Source of the DNA: CAVSXS01 sp963767715
GTDB taxonomy: Bacteria; Chloroflexota; Ktedonobacteria; Ktedonobacterales; Ktedonobacteraceae
DNA: 64,000 nt
Direction: 5' to 3'
Assembly (NCBI GenBank): GCA_963767715.1
Contig: CAVYFA010000009.1
Coordinates: 620,001 to 684,000, forward strand
This document shows, piece after piece, positions 33,440 through 42,012 of this stretch. Each line of letters starts with the position of its first letter. Position 1 is the stretch's first letter. A program made the translations under genes and the position numbers. Under the pieces are notes generated by a model. It was not told where the DNA came from. It saw only the letters and a list, made by a program, of their open reading frames with translations, and did not search any database.

Positions 33440-34426
33440 TCATTCCGAGCCCGGGTCGTAGGGAATGCCGTCGGCGGCTGGCGGAGTGGTTCGTCCGACC
33501 AGGCCAACGAGAGCGATCAAGGTCAGGATATACGGGAGCGCATTGAGCAGGTTTGAGAGGTTCGACGACTGGGGGTTTAAATCCTGCAAGGGGATGGCCA
33601 GGCCATCCCCTAGCCCGAAAATCAGGCAGCCGAGAGCGGCGCCAAGAGGAATATATCTTCCGAAGATCATGGCAGCCAGGGCGATGTAGCCGCGGCCGTT
33701 GGTCATACCTGGATTGAAGATGCCCGCTACCCCCAGAGCCAGGTATGCTCCGGCGAGGCCTGAAAGCAGGCCGCTGGTGAAGACGCACAGGTAACGCACC
33801 AGGCGCACGTTGATGCCCGCGGTATCAGCAGCCTGGGGATGCTCGCCGACGGCGCGAACACGCAGGCCCGGGTTGGTGCGGAAGAGGAAGAATTGGGTCA
33901 CAATCAGGATTAGTATAGCGATATAGAAGACGAGGTTTTGCTGAAAGAGCACCGGCCCAATCCAGGGGATCGAGGCGAGCGGTCCAAAGTTCGGCGTGGG
34001 CAGGCGTAAATTGCCCGGTAGCGACGGCACACCCTGACCGGCAGGCGTCAGGACGTAGACCAGATAACTTGTGATGCCAAGCCCGATAATGTTGATGGCG
34101 ATGCCACTGACGATCTGGTTGGCCTTAAAGTTGATCGAGACCAGGGCATGAATGAGTGACAACAACCCTCCGGCAAGAATGGCGGCTATAGTCCCGATCA
34201 GGACGCTCAGGAAGTCATTCACGCCTAGATTATGCATGGCCAGCGTTATGATAACGCTGGTGAAAGCCCCCGCGAGCATCATACCTTCCATCGCGATATT
34301 GACGACGCCGCTGCGCTCAGAGATCACGCCACCCAGAGCCGGTAGAAGGATCAGCGCAGCAAATTCCAGCGTGGTTTGCCAGGTATTTGTTGAGATCAGG
34401 GAGCGTAAGATGATTTGCCAGAACAT
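33440..34426 (-). CDS. BMP-type ABC importer permease 2
   Basis: A 328-residue RbsC/BPD_transp_2 membrane protein with about nine or ten helices. ALGGVISERSGVVNIAMEGM and the coupling region NPGLRVRAVGEHPQAADTAG are the family signatures. Its start lies 2 bp after the stop of permease 1, so translation is coupled. Near its 3' end the coding sequence includes a 9-bp hairpin with a CAG loop (33590-33610). Confidence 0.93.
   Translation of the reverse strand: MFWQIILRSLISTNTWQTTLEFAALILLPALGGVISERSGVVNIAMEGMMLAGAFTSVIITLAMHNLGVNDFLSVLIGTIAAILAGGLLSLIHALVSINFKANQIVSGIAINIIGLGITSYLVYVLTPAGQGVPSLPGNLRLPTPNFGPLASIPWIGPVLFQQNLVFYIAILILIVTQFFLFRTNPGLRVRAVGEHPQAADTAGINVRLVRYLCVFTSGLLSGLAGAYLALGVAGIFNPGMTNGRGYIALAAMIFGRYIPLGAALGCLIFGLGDGLAIPLQDLNPQSSNLSNLLNALPYILTLIALVGLVGRTTPPAADGIPYDPGSE
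33590..33610. repeat. GGC-CAG-GCC hairpin inside a permease gene
   Basis: GGGGATGGC-CAG-GCCATCCCC, a perfect 9-bp stem in the coding sequence of permease 2 (encoding part of GDGLAIP). Its centre is the same as in the hairpins at 35883 and 37229. Confidence 0.7.
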
Positions 34427-34428
34427 GA

Positions 34429-35751
34429 TTATTGCTCCTTTCCAGCATCGCCGTTTTGTGCGGCGTCCGAGTCGTCCCCATTTTCTGCAGCATCCCCACC
34501 GCTATCTTCATCCAAGACGGGAACGGGTAGTCCACTAGTAGCAGAAGCCACCGTTGTGGCGATGGGGCGCCTCGAGCGCATCCACGCGGGCATGTGGCGG
34601 CTGATGACGGGAATGAACTCGGCAGCAATGAAGAAGAGTACAAGGGCCTCGAGGATGTACACCAGGTTTGGATCGATGTGCGCGACTGCCTGCATTTCTG
34701 TGCTGCCGGAGCGCAGCCCGCCCAGAAAGAGCGAACTGATTACCACGCCGATAGCGGAGGTGTTGCCGAGCAAGGCAACGGCGATAGCGTCAAACCCGGT
34801 GGGGAGCTGGCTATAGGCCGTCGCCGAGAGGTTGTAACCGGGCTGTCCCATCAGGTTAACGGCGCCCGCCAGGCCGGAGAAGGCCCCGGATATCAGCATT
34901 ACAGACAGAATGGTGCGCTTGATGGGAATGCCTGCATAGCGGGCGGCCTGCGGGTTCTGCCCGACGACACGCAATTCGTACCCGAAGGTGGTGCGCCCGA
35001 TAAGGAACCAGTAGATGATAACGGCCAGAATTACCATGAAAATACTGACATCCAACGTGTAATTAAACGTGCTGAAGTTCGTATGAAACCACTGGTTCGA
35101 GAGCGCGGCGAGCGAGGGCAACTGAGCGTTGGCAGGCAATGGCAAGGTTTCGGGTGAACCGAAAAGATTGACAAACGGGTGGCTGTTGATAATGTAGTCG
35201 CTGATCCAGAAGACGATCCAGTTGAGCATAATAGTGGTGACGACCTCGTGCGCGCCGCGCCAGGCCTTGAGAAAGCCGACAATGCCGCCCAGGGCAGCGC
35301 CCGCAGCGATTCCCGCCAGAAGCATGGTGGGGACCAGCAGCCAGGCCGGCCAGGATTGGTGCGTGAGGCCGATCATATCCGCGACCGTTCCACCCGCGGC
35401 AAGCTGGCCCGCGGCACCAATATTAAAGAGACCGGCGCGAAAGGCAAGGGCGACCGATAGGCTGGCCAGGGTAAGTGGGATGACCTCTACCAGTGTATTT
35501 GAAATGTTGGTCAGGTTCCCATACGAGCCGTGCAGGAGCGTCGTGTAGGCGTTTATGACATTGGTGAAGGGATCGACCGTTTTATCCGGCCAGGTAATCA
35601 GGATGACGATTGCTCCGGCAATGAAGGCGAAGATAATAGCAACGACAGGACGCGCCAGCGATGCGACAAGGGCGCGCAACCCCCTCCTGAGCCTGGCTGC
35701 AGCAGGAGGACGCTGCTCAGACGTTTCAGGTTGCATGAGTGGTACAGCCAT
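34429..35751 (-). CDS. BMP-type ABC importer permease 1
   Basis: A 440-residue BPD_transp_2 permease with an N-terminal cytoplasmic tail and an acidic C-terminal tail (about 45 residues rich in Asp, Glu and Asn). Signatures are SLSVALAFRAGLFNIGAAGQ, AWRGAHEVVTTIMLNWI and FGYELRVVGQNPQAARYAGI. It pairs with permease 2 to form the channel. It is separated from the binding-protein gene by a 25-bp perfect hairpin, which would lower its expression relative to that protein. Confidence 0.93.
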   Translation of the reverse strand: MAVPLMQPETSEQRPPAAARLRRGLRALVASLARPVVAIIFAFIAGAIVILITWPDKTVDPFTNVINAYTTLLHGSYGNLTNISNTLVEVIPLTLASLSVALAFRAGLFNIGAAGQLAAGGTVADMIGLTHQSWPAWLLVPTMLLAGIAAGAALGGIVGFLKAWRGAHEVVTTIMLNWIVFWISDYIINSHPFVNLFGSPETLPLPANAQLPSLAALSNQWFHTNFSTFNYTLDVSIFMVILAVIIYWFLIGRTTFGYELRVVGQNPQAARYAGIPIKRTILSVMLISGAFSGLAGAVNLMGQPGYNLSATAYSQLPTGFDAIAVALLGNTSAIGVVISSLFLGGLRSGSTEMQAVAHIDPNLVYILEALVLFFIAAEFIPVISRHMPAWMRSRRPIATTVASATSGLPVPVLDEDSGGDAAENGDDSDAAQNGDAGKEQ

Positions 35752-35882
35752 ACATCTACCTCCTGGCGGGAGGCGGCGATGCCGCCCGAATTAAATATAG
35801 GCATAAGTACGCTAAATAAAAAACTGTGCTTTTATGATAACATTAGAAGCCAGAAGAAACAAGCGGTGCATGAACCTGTCCG

Positions 35883-35935
35883 ATACAAACGTGAATGGGC
35901 GCAGGGCCAGGCCCTGCGCCCATTCACGTTTGTAT
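35883..35935 (-). terminator. 25-bp perfect hairpin between binding protein and permease genes
   Basis: Arms 35883-35907 and 35911-35935 are perfectly complementary with loop CAG (GCAGGGC-CAG-GCCCTGC at the centre). It lies just after the BMP lipoprotein stop. With no T-run it may act as a partial terminator or a 3' mRNA stabiliser, as is common after binding-protein genes; it may equally be a member of the dispersed hairpin family. Confidence 0.7.
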
Positions 35936-35945
35936 AAGTTGAACG

Positions 35946-37073
35946 CTACGGGATCGCCGTCGGCGGGGTGAGCGTCCCGGCCTTGATCTGATTCTCGAAG
36001 TCCGTCGCCTTCATTACAGCATCCTGGGGGACAGCGCTGCTCGGAGTGGCAAAACCGACGCCGTCGTTGCTCAGGTCAAACTCGAACGGCTTCTGGACGA
36101 AGCTAGTGTACGGTCCGGTTGAGGCAGTTCCCTGCTGCTCTGCCATGTTGATGATGTCGTATGCAGCCGTATCGACGCGTTTGATAGCGCTGGTAATTAC
36201 GCTTGGGCGGACCGCGCCGGTTGAGTCTTTGCTCTGGTCAGCGTCGACGCCGATGCTGTAGACATTGTGCTTTGTCGCGGAATCCAGAACGCCAACGCCG
36301 CAACCACCGGCGACCTGGAAGAGAATGTCGGCGGAGTTGATACTGGTCTGCTTATCGGCAATGGCGCTGCACTTGGTGGGATCGGTGAAGTTGTTGGAGT
36401 AGCCGATGACCACCTTCACACCTGGATCAACCTTTTGCGCGCAATACTTGTACCCGGCGATATAGCGGATCACCGGCGGGATGGCCTGGCCACCGACCGC
36501 GCTAATGGTGTTCTTGCCGAGCAGCTTGGGAGCTTTTGCTTTGCCGTCGACTTCCATCTGACCGGCAATCGCGCCGACCAGGCAGCCCGCCTGCTGCTCT
36601 CTGAAGAAGAGCGACGCAACGTTGGGAGCCTGGGCAGGAGTGAGACAGTTGAAGCTGGCATCGACCGCGCATCCATCGATAATAGCAAACTTCTTGTTCG
36701 GGTATTGCTTGGCGACGGCAGTGATGGCTGTTTCCATATTGAAGCCGATACCGATCACCATGTCGGCCTGCTGCGCAGCCGCAGTCAGCTTATTCTTGTA
36801 CTCGGTATCACTGATTTGCGTGGATTGGAGGACAACATCTGGAAAGCCATACTGTGCCCTGGCTTTTTCATATCCATTGTGTGAAAACTGGTTGAAGCCA
36901 CCATCATTCAATCCGCCGATGTCTGTGACAATGCCGACGGTAACGGGCGCTTTGGCCGGTCCTGAAGTGGGTGTTGTTCCACCGCCACCGGAGGTGCCGC
37001 CACATGCCGCAAATAGCAGGGCAATAAGGGTGAGGAATGCCGCGAGGCGGGCGTGGCCGCTAACTCTTCGCAT
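35946..37073 (-). CDS. BMP-family substrate-binding lipoprotein
   Basis: A 375-residue lipoprotein with signal peptide and lipobox LFAAC (Cys24), a Gly/Thr linker, and a periplasmic-binding fold of the BMP/Med/PnrA family: VGIVTDIGGLNDGGFNQFSH at the start, then GIGFNMETAITAVAKQYP, FREQQAGCLVGAIAGQM and VYSIGVDADQSKD. It captures nucleosides or related compounds for the ABC importer encoded downstream. First gene of a four-gene unit. Confidence 0.94.
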   Translation of the reverse strand: MRRVSGHARLAAFLTLIALLFAACGGTSGGGGTTPTSGPAKAPVTVGIVTDIGGLNDGGFNQFSHNGYEKARAQYGFPDVVLQSTQISDTEYKNKLTAAAQQADMVIGIGFNMETAITAVAKQYPNKKFAIIDGCAVDASFNCLTPAQAPNVASLFFREQQAGCLVGAIAGQMEVDGKAKAPKLLGKNTISAVGGQAIPPVIRYIAGYKYCAQKVDPGVKVVIGYSNNFTDPTKCSAIADKQTSINSADILFQVAGGCGVGVLDSATKHNVYSIGVDADQSKDSTGAVRPSVITSAIKRVDTAAYDIINMAEQQGTASTGPYTSFVQKPFEFDLSNDGVGFATPSSAVPQDAVMKATDFENQIKAGTLTPPTAIP

Positions 37074-37228
37074 GTCCGCTTCCTTTCTTTTCTAAGAAAA
37101 TATACAACGAGAGTGCACGCACTTAGAAAAGGCTCTTCCACACAGTTAAGGTAAGCATGGAAAAACTCTTCTTAATATGCATATTACGTCACGTTGCGGG
37201 GGATTCTCACAGGTGTCGCGGGGATAGA

Positions 37229-37277
37229 TTGCACGATGTGCGAATGACGGCCAGGCCATCATTCGCACACCATGCAA
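37229..37277. repeat. Hairpin with GGC-CAG-GCC centre
   Basis: TGTGCGAATGACGGC-CAG-GCCATCATTCGCACA, one mismatch in 15 bp, with an outer TTGCA/TGCAA pair. It lies between two leftward genes, just after the NYN gene's stop. Confidence 0.8.
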
Positions 37278-37283
37278 GAGGTT

Positions 37284-39347
37284 TTATGCCCGTATCTCTT
37301 CGAGCATGGCGAGGTTGATGAAGAGGTCGCAGCTCTGGCGGAGCGTGGCCGACATCGACTCGTCGAAGGCGGCGATCTCGACGCGCACACCATGATCGGA
37401 GCAGTAGTCGAGCATGGGCATGAAGTCACTATCACCGCTCACCAGCACGATGCAGTCAACGGCTTTTCCGTCCACCAGGCGCACCACGTCCATGCACAGG
37501 TCCAGATCCAGATCGGCTTTTCTCGCACCGCTGGCGAAGGTCTTGTAGTTCTTGGTTGTGATACGATAGCCGAGGCCCTTCACCGCCTGCAGGAACATCT
37601 GGTCTTCACCCGGCTGTGGGCTGGTCGGGGCGTAGGCATGGGCGCGCACAAGGCGGCGATTGCCACGCAGGAAGTCGAGCAGCTTACCAAAATCGATGGC
37701 GACACGCATATTGCGCGCCGAATAGAGCAGGTTGGCAACATCGACGAAGACACCGACGCGCTCAGTCGAAGGGAACTGTGGCATCGAGACCGACACATTG
37801 GTTGGCCCCTGGGTTGTCCGGCGCAGTTCGGCCACCGTGCGGTCGGTCTGCGTTTGTATAGCCTGCGTGATCACGTTCGCCAGGTGATTGATGCCGCTAT
37901 TTGAGATGATCCCCTCACCCGGGCGTACCGGTTGCGTGGGCGTGATGCCGCGTTGCCCATCAACGCCGGTGCCATTGCGCCCGCCGCGTAGTGGCCGTAT
38001 CGACGACTGAATAAGGCTGCCGCGCGCGACTGACGGCTCCGGCCCCATAAATGGCCCTTTCACATCGCCGCCCTGATTCATCTGGCTTAAGGTGACCCCG
38101 GATTGTATAGAGTAAGGCGCCCCCGGTGCCGAGGCAGATGGCGCGTTGGATGTCGGAGGAGCGACCTGACCCTGTGGAGCTGCGGATGGCGAAGCAGGAA
38201 CAACGGGCGCGCCCGGTACTCCTAGAGTTGAACCACCAGCACGGCGGCGACGGCGGCGACGCGATGTAGCGGCCTGCAGTTCGGAATATTCCAATGGTGG
38301 CAGATCTTCCAGCGCTATCTCGGCTGTGGTTGCTCCCTGGGTGGCCTCTGACTCGACGGTAACAGTGACTTCCGTCACCGGGGTACTGGCTACCTGAGCA
38401 GCAGGCGTCTCCTGTGACTTCTGTGTTTTCTGCGGATGCTGTGGATGCTGCCTTTGCTGACCCTGCTGGTGTCGCGAGCGATGGTCCGTCGGTTTTGAAA
38501 GTTCACCCTCGGCAGCCGATTGTGCCGGCAGGATGTCCGGCGCTTCGCCTTCCGTTCCATTCTGGGGCTGCATGGCACCTCTGGCTACAGGCATCTCCCT
38601 TCCTTCTCGCTCTTCTCGCCCACCATTCTGACCATTCTCAACGCGGGTATGGCCGGCCTGGGCTGGTTTGCCCGTTTGAGGAACTGCATTTGCAGCAGTA
38701 ACGGGAGCAGCAGAAGTGGCCGAGGGCCGATCAAAACGATAGCGACGTGGCGGGCGTGGCGTTTCCTGATCCCCTGAACCGGGAACTGACTCTGCCGGCT
38801 GAGTTTTCTGCGCTGCGCGGCCAGGCTCTGCCCTCTCGTGAGGAGTTTGAACTGTTATATCTGCGGCAGTATTAGCCGTAGATTCTTCCGCTTTACTCGC
38901 AGCGCCTTCCTGGCGATGCCGTCCGCCATGTCGCGGTACACGAATGCGTGTGGCGGGGCGAAGCAGCGGCGATACCGGGCGCTCAGCGGGAATGCCCGGA
39001 GTATGGATTGGCGATGCTTCCTCATCTTGTCTGGCTTCTGCCGGGGACTGCGAGGCATTAACGTTGTCGCTCCCCTCTGGCGCGGCGGATGGCACCGGCG
39101 ATGGCACGGAGGCTATTGGATGCTCTTCGCTCAACCGGAACTCCTCGATATAAGAGGAGAAGGGCCGTGCCGCTGTTTCTTCTGAAGGTTGAGCTGACGA
39201 CGCAGGCGTTTGCTGCGTGTGCGTTGGCGAGGAGGTCCCATCGCCGCTTTGCCTTGCTTCTGCATCAGGTGGAGGAGAAGCATGAGATTCTTCTACGACG
39301 TTCTCACGAGCGTCGCCATGTTCTGATTGTGTGTTTTCTGTTGTCAC
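37284..39347 (-). CDS. NYN-domain protein with long disordered N-terminus
   Basis: About 687 residues. The last 160 form a NYN/LabA (DUF88) PIN-like nuclease domain: VGVFVDVANLLYSARNMRVA, ARKADLDLDLCMDVVRL and DCIVLVSGDSDFMPMLDYCS carry the conserved Asp residues that bind metal. The first 500 residues are low-complexity, rich in Pro, Ala, Glu, Gln and Arg, with an Arg run (TSRRRRRRRAGG) near residue 365, suggesting RNA binding or condensate formation. NYN proteins degrade or process RNA. The GTG start at 39347 has GGAG 7 nt upstream; TTG at 39365 is an alternative. Confidence 0.85.
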   Translation of the reverse strand: MTTENTQSEHGDARENVVEESHASPPPDAEARQSGDGTSSPTHTQQTPASSAQPSEETAARPFSSYIEEFRLSEEHPIASVPSPVPSAAPEGSDNVNASQSPAEARQDEEASPIHTPGIPAERPVSPLLRPATRIRVPRHGGRHRQEGAASKAEESTANTAADITVQTPHERAEPGRAAQKTQPAESVPGSGDQETPRPPRRYRFDRPSATSAAPVTAANAVPQTGKPAQAGHTRVENGQNGGREEREGREMPVARGAMQPQNGTEGEAPDILPAQSAAEGELSKPTDHRSRHQQGQQRQHPQHPQKTQKSQETPAAQVASTPVTEVTVTVESEATQGATTAEIALEDLPPLEYSELQAATSRRRRRRRAGGSTLGVPGAPVVPASPSAAPQGQVAPPTSNAPSASAPGAPYSIQSGVTLSQMNQGGDVKGPFMGPEPSVARGSLIQSSIRPLRGGRNGTGVDGQRGITPTQPVRPGEGIISNSGINHLANVITQAIQTQTDRTVAELRRTTQGPTNVSVSMPQFPSTERVGVFVDVANLLYSARNMRVAIDFGKLLDFLRGNRRLVRAHAYAPTSPQPGEDQMFLQAVKGLGYRITTKNYKTFASGARKADLDLDLCMDVVRLVDGKAVDCIVLVSGDSDFMPMLDYCSDHGVRVEIAAFDESMSATLRQSCDLFINLAMLEEIRA

Positions 39348-39683
39348 TAAGATCTCCAGTCTCAATTGGCACGACCGGAGCGCAGGCGCTAGAAAGCGCT
39401 CTTAACTTAGCTATGAAGCCAGTGAGAATATGTGTTACTTTCACTCATACAATACGCATCAGATGTCGCCGCGAACCCATACTTATTGATGCGAGATCGC
39501 GGGCGCTATGCGCGGATGATTGAGACGAGTCTCGTTACACGCCAAATTGCCTGAATTTGTTGGATGGTCTCACTCGAAGGTAGACCGGCTGTTCCTGGCG
39601 CTTTTCTCGGACAGGCTATTCTCTGCTACTTCTGCTATGCCGCTCGTCCGGTTCGGCCTTTTCTATATTTGTTGCCGTTTCCC
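39348..39683. other. Gap without a recognised gene
   Basis: About 335 bp between two leftward genes. It must hold the promoter of the NYN gene if that gene is not read through from upstream. A small GAGAC-GA-GTCTC dyad occurs at about 39520. No ORF with family resemblance was found on either strand. Confidence 0.5.
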
Positions 39684-40622
39684 TTACTCTTGCTGCACAC
39701 TCCCGCTAAACGGCGGAATGCTGGTGTGTACAGGGTGAATCGAAGGCTCTACTCCTTCGTTCGAGCCAACCGGCCCTTGCCGGCTGGGGGCATTGTCCTC
39801 TCTCGCTTCCTGCGTGCCGGCGCGTCCATCGACTGAGTCGACATGGACAGCGCCCGCGGGGAGCGCCCCCTCGACAAAGCGGGGGGCTACTGCATTTCTA
39901 TCTGCGGCGGGTGCAATGTAGTGGCGCCCCTCACCGGGGCCATCTACACCTATACTTACCGTCGCCTGGCCATGTACAGTTTGTTGTGTGACCTGCCGCG
40001 TAACTCGCCTGATATAGACGATTCTTTCAACGGCAGTCACATTTGAAAAGATGGCCAGGAGCATTACTGCCCAGATTCCAGTACCCGTGATGAGTCCAAT
40101 GGCCAGGATCACGACACGTTCTGGACGAGCTAGCAGCCCAGTTTTAAGCTCTAACCCGAGTCCCTCAGCACGCGCTTTTGTGTAACTTACCATCAACGAA
40201 CCGACTACAGCGATGTAAATCATGCTAATCATCCAGGATTGCTCGTTCCCAAGCGGCCAGCGGATTAAGAAGCTATTGTGAAGCTCCGCGGCCGATGGTA
40301 CGTGTAAAACGTACCATAACAACCCGAACAGAATGATGCTCTCTGAATAGCGGTCTAACGTTAAATCGAAGAATGCGCCAAAGGTACTGGCAGCATTCTG
40401 AGCACGCGCTAATGCTCCATCGAACATGTCAAAAATTCCAGCAAACAACACCAGCAGGCCGCCGATGAAGATTGACCCTTGCGCAATGATTGCTGCGGTA
40501 ATACAACTGAGCAGCAGTCCCAGCAGGGTCAAGGTATTTGGCGTAATACCCAGACGAGCCAGCGGTTCTATGATCGATGTAACAAACTGCCGCACTCGTT
40601 GCTGTATGCGTCTGCTAACCAT
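39684..40622 (-). CDS. CDP-alcohol phosphatidyltransferase with repeat-derived tail
   Basis: A 312-residue protein. Residues 1-200 form a six-helix CDP-alcohol phosphatidyltransferase, with the full signature D68-G-x2-A-R73-x8-G82-x3-D86-x3-D90, so the enzyme should be active in making phosphatidylglycerol-phosphate, -inositol-phosphate or similar lipids. The remaining 110 residues (from about TVSIGVDGPGE) are hydrophilic, have no relation to the family and are translated from several hairpin elements (39740-39941), indicating that the native stop was lost. It is transcribed leftward after the PHP gene. Confidence 0.85.
   Translation of the reverse strand: MVSRRIQQRVRQFVTSIIEPLARLGITPNTLTLLGLLLSCITAAIIAQGSIFIGGLLVLFAGIFDMFDGALARAQNAASTFGAFFDLTLDRYSESIILFGLLWYVLHVPSAAELHNSFLIRWPLGNEQSWMISMIYIAVVGSLMVSYTKARAEGLGLELKTGLLARPERVVILAIGLITGTGIWAVMLLAIFSNVTAVERIVYIRRVTRQVTQQTVHGQATVSIGVDGPGEGRHYIAPAADRNAVAPRFVEGALPAGAVHVDSVDGRAGTQEAREDNAPSRQGPVGSNEGVEPSIHPVHTSIPPFSGSVQQE
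39860..39941. repeat. Inverted repeat element inside the phosphatidyltransferase tail
   Basis: GCCCCC-(loop)-GGGGGGC-TACTGCATT (39865-39896) faces GCAATGTAGTGGCGCCCCTC (39913 onward). The layout (GC hairpin, then YTACATT, spacer, mirror) equals that of the element at 5111-5190. Further hairpins (CCGGCCCTTGCCGG at about 39769, GTCCATCGACTGAGTCGACA near 39827) lie beside it. Confidence 0.7.
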
Positions 40623-40657
40623 AGCCTTATTGTACCATACTTCCTATAATTGGGCTA

Positions 40658-40685
40658 GTAGGGACGCGCTTGATCGTGTCCCTAC
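40658..40685. repeat. Short element GTAGGGAC...GTCCCTAC
   Basis: An 8-bp outer stem with inner CG pairs around an ATCAAG loop on the minus strand. Its GTAGGG end supplies the TAG stop of the PHP gene (40684-40682), as also happens at ddl. Confidence 0.8.
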
Positions 40686-41485
40686 GCGACGTGCTGACGA
40701 CGTTTTTGCAGGTGATGGCTGGCCAGGTGGACATAATCGTTCACATGCCAGAGTCTACCGCCAGGCGCGGTCAGCCCAGCTTCAATACATTCGCGAATAT
40801 CCCGCGCCGTAGTCCCTTCGAACCAGGTGCAGCCACTGCCGATGGCGGTCAGCGTGTGGGCATCGCTATTGCCCAGCTCGGACCAGCCGTAGACTCGCCG
40901 GTTCGTTGACATGGCGACGCGATTTGCATAGATACCGCAGAAACTGGCATTCCACGTCTCTATGCCATCCAGCCAGGTGTCCTTCGAACGGGCGATACGA
41001 TCAAGCACCTCGCGCTGGCAACTATGGCGAAAAACTCGATTGAGCGGATGTGCTACGATTGCCAGGCCGCCCTGCTCATGCACGAGATCAATGCTGCGTT
41101 CCATGCTCAGGCCGGGACGAATACGCTTCTCGATGAAGAGCGCCAGCAGGTGGCCTTGCTGCGTGCTGATCTCTTCGCCAACGATAAAATCAAAGCGGTA
41201 GTTACCCATAGCCCATAGGTCGCGCGCGCGCAACGCTCCCTCGATGACGTCGTGGTCGGTGATTGCGATAACAGCCAGATTGGTTCGATACTGGGCATGG
41301 AACAAAATCTGCTCGATACTGCCGATACCATCACTATAGGTGCTGTGCATGTGCAGATCTGCCCGGCCGAGCTTACCAGAGGCATGAGCCTGGCGCAAGG
41401 ACATCCTGCGCCGGTTCCTCAACATGGCCGTTCCCACGCTCGTGTGAACTATGTTTACCATATCTCCCAATTTCTCTTGCGTCAT
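40682..41485 (-). CDS. PHP-domain phosphoesterase
   Basis: A 267-residue PHP protein. The metal motifs are ADLHMHSTYSDG (His45/His47), ITDHDVIEG, a His in IVAHPLNR and GNSDAHT. Such proteins hydrolyse phosphoesters (for example 5'-3' exonuclease RNase AM/YciV-like). It starts 32 bp after an ArsR gene and is presumably under its control. The start at 41485 is supported by AGGAAG; a Met eight residues later is possible. The stop comes from a hairpin element, so the original C-terminus may have differed. Confidence 0.85.
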   Translation of the reverse strand: MTQEKLGDMVNIVHTSVGTAMLRNRRRMSLRQAHASGKLGRADLHMHSTYSDGIGSIEQILFHAQYRTNLAVIAITDHDVIEGALRARDLWAMGNYRFDFIVGEEISTQQGHLLALFIEKRIRPGLSMERSIDLVHEQGGLAIVAHPLNRVFRHSCQREVLDRIARSKDTWLDGIETWNASFCGIYANRVAMSTNRRVYGWSELGNSDAHTLTAIGSGCTWFEGTTARDIRECIEAGLTAPGGRLWHVNDYVHLASHHLQKRRQHVA

Positions 41486-41516
41486 GGCTTCCTGCTTGTG
41501 ACAACTTTCTAGATAG

Positions 41517-41873
41517 TTACTCCTCCAGTCCGATTTCAGCCTCAAGCAAGGCTGCTCCGGTAGGAAAAGTTTTGGGCGCGAATGACGGGTCAACCAACTG
41601 CTCCAACAACTGCATCCCATGTTCAATGCTGCCAATATTCAAAGAGCAATACGATTGTCGCCCGGCACGGCGTGTCGAGATGATGCCCGCGCGGCGCAGC
41701 TTGCGCAGATGCCACGACACGAGCGGCTGGCTAATGCCTAGCAATTCGGCCAGATCCGTAACAGTGACTTCCTGGACGTGTGCCAGGTGATAGACTATTG
41801 TGAGGCGCGCCATATCCCCGAGCGCCTTCAGTGTAGTTTTCAACTCACGCCATTCTTCCATGTGGTCTACCAT
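41517..41873 (-). CDS. ArsR-family transcriptional regulator
   Basis: A 118-residue winged-helix repressor: LKTTLKALGDMARLTIVYHL, the recognition helix region VTDLAELLGISQPLVSWHLR and the wing GIISTRRAGRQSYCSLN. Only one Cys is present (in SYCSLN), so the classical metal site is absent; a non-metal ligand or a redox signal is likely. A perfect ArsR/SmtB-type operator is 30 bp upstream. Confidence 0.93.
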   Translation of the reverse strand: MVDHMEEWRELKTTLKALGDMARLTIVYHLAHVQEVTVTDLAELLGISQPLVSWHLRKLRRAGIISTRRAGRQSYCSLNIGSIEHGMQLLEQLVDPSFAPKTFPTGAALLEAEIGLEE

Positions 41874-41902
41874 TCAGATGATCTTATCAAAGCGTCTGTT
41901 CT

Positions 41903-41918
41903 ATAAATGAACATTTAT
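41903..41918 (-). promoter_or_regulatory. ArsR/SmtB-type operator
   Basis: The perfect palindrome ATAAATG-AA-CATTTAT contains the TGAACA core of the family's 12-2-12 sites. It is centred about 37 bp before the arsR start in an AT-rich promoter region, consistent with autorepression of the arsR-PHP pair. Confidence 0.8.
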
Positions 41919-42012
41919 ATAAAGGGATATTTATATATTACCTGCCCACAGATAAAAAAGCAAGGTGAGCAGGAGAGGGATAGGAAAAGAGGATGAGAAA
42001 CATTGCAGAATA

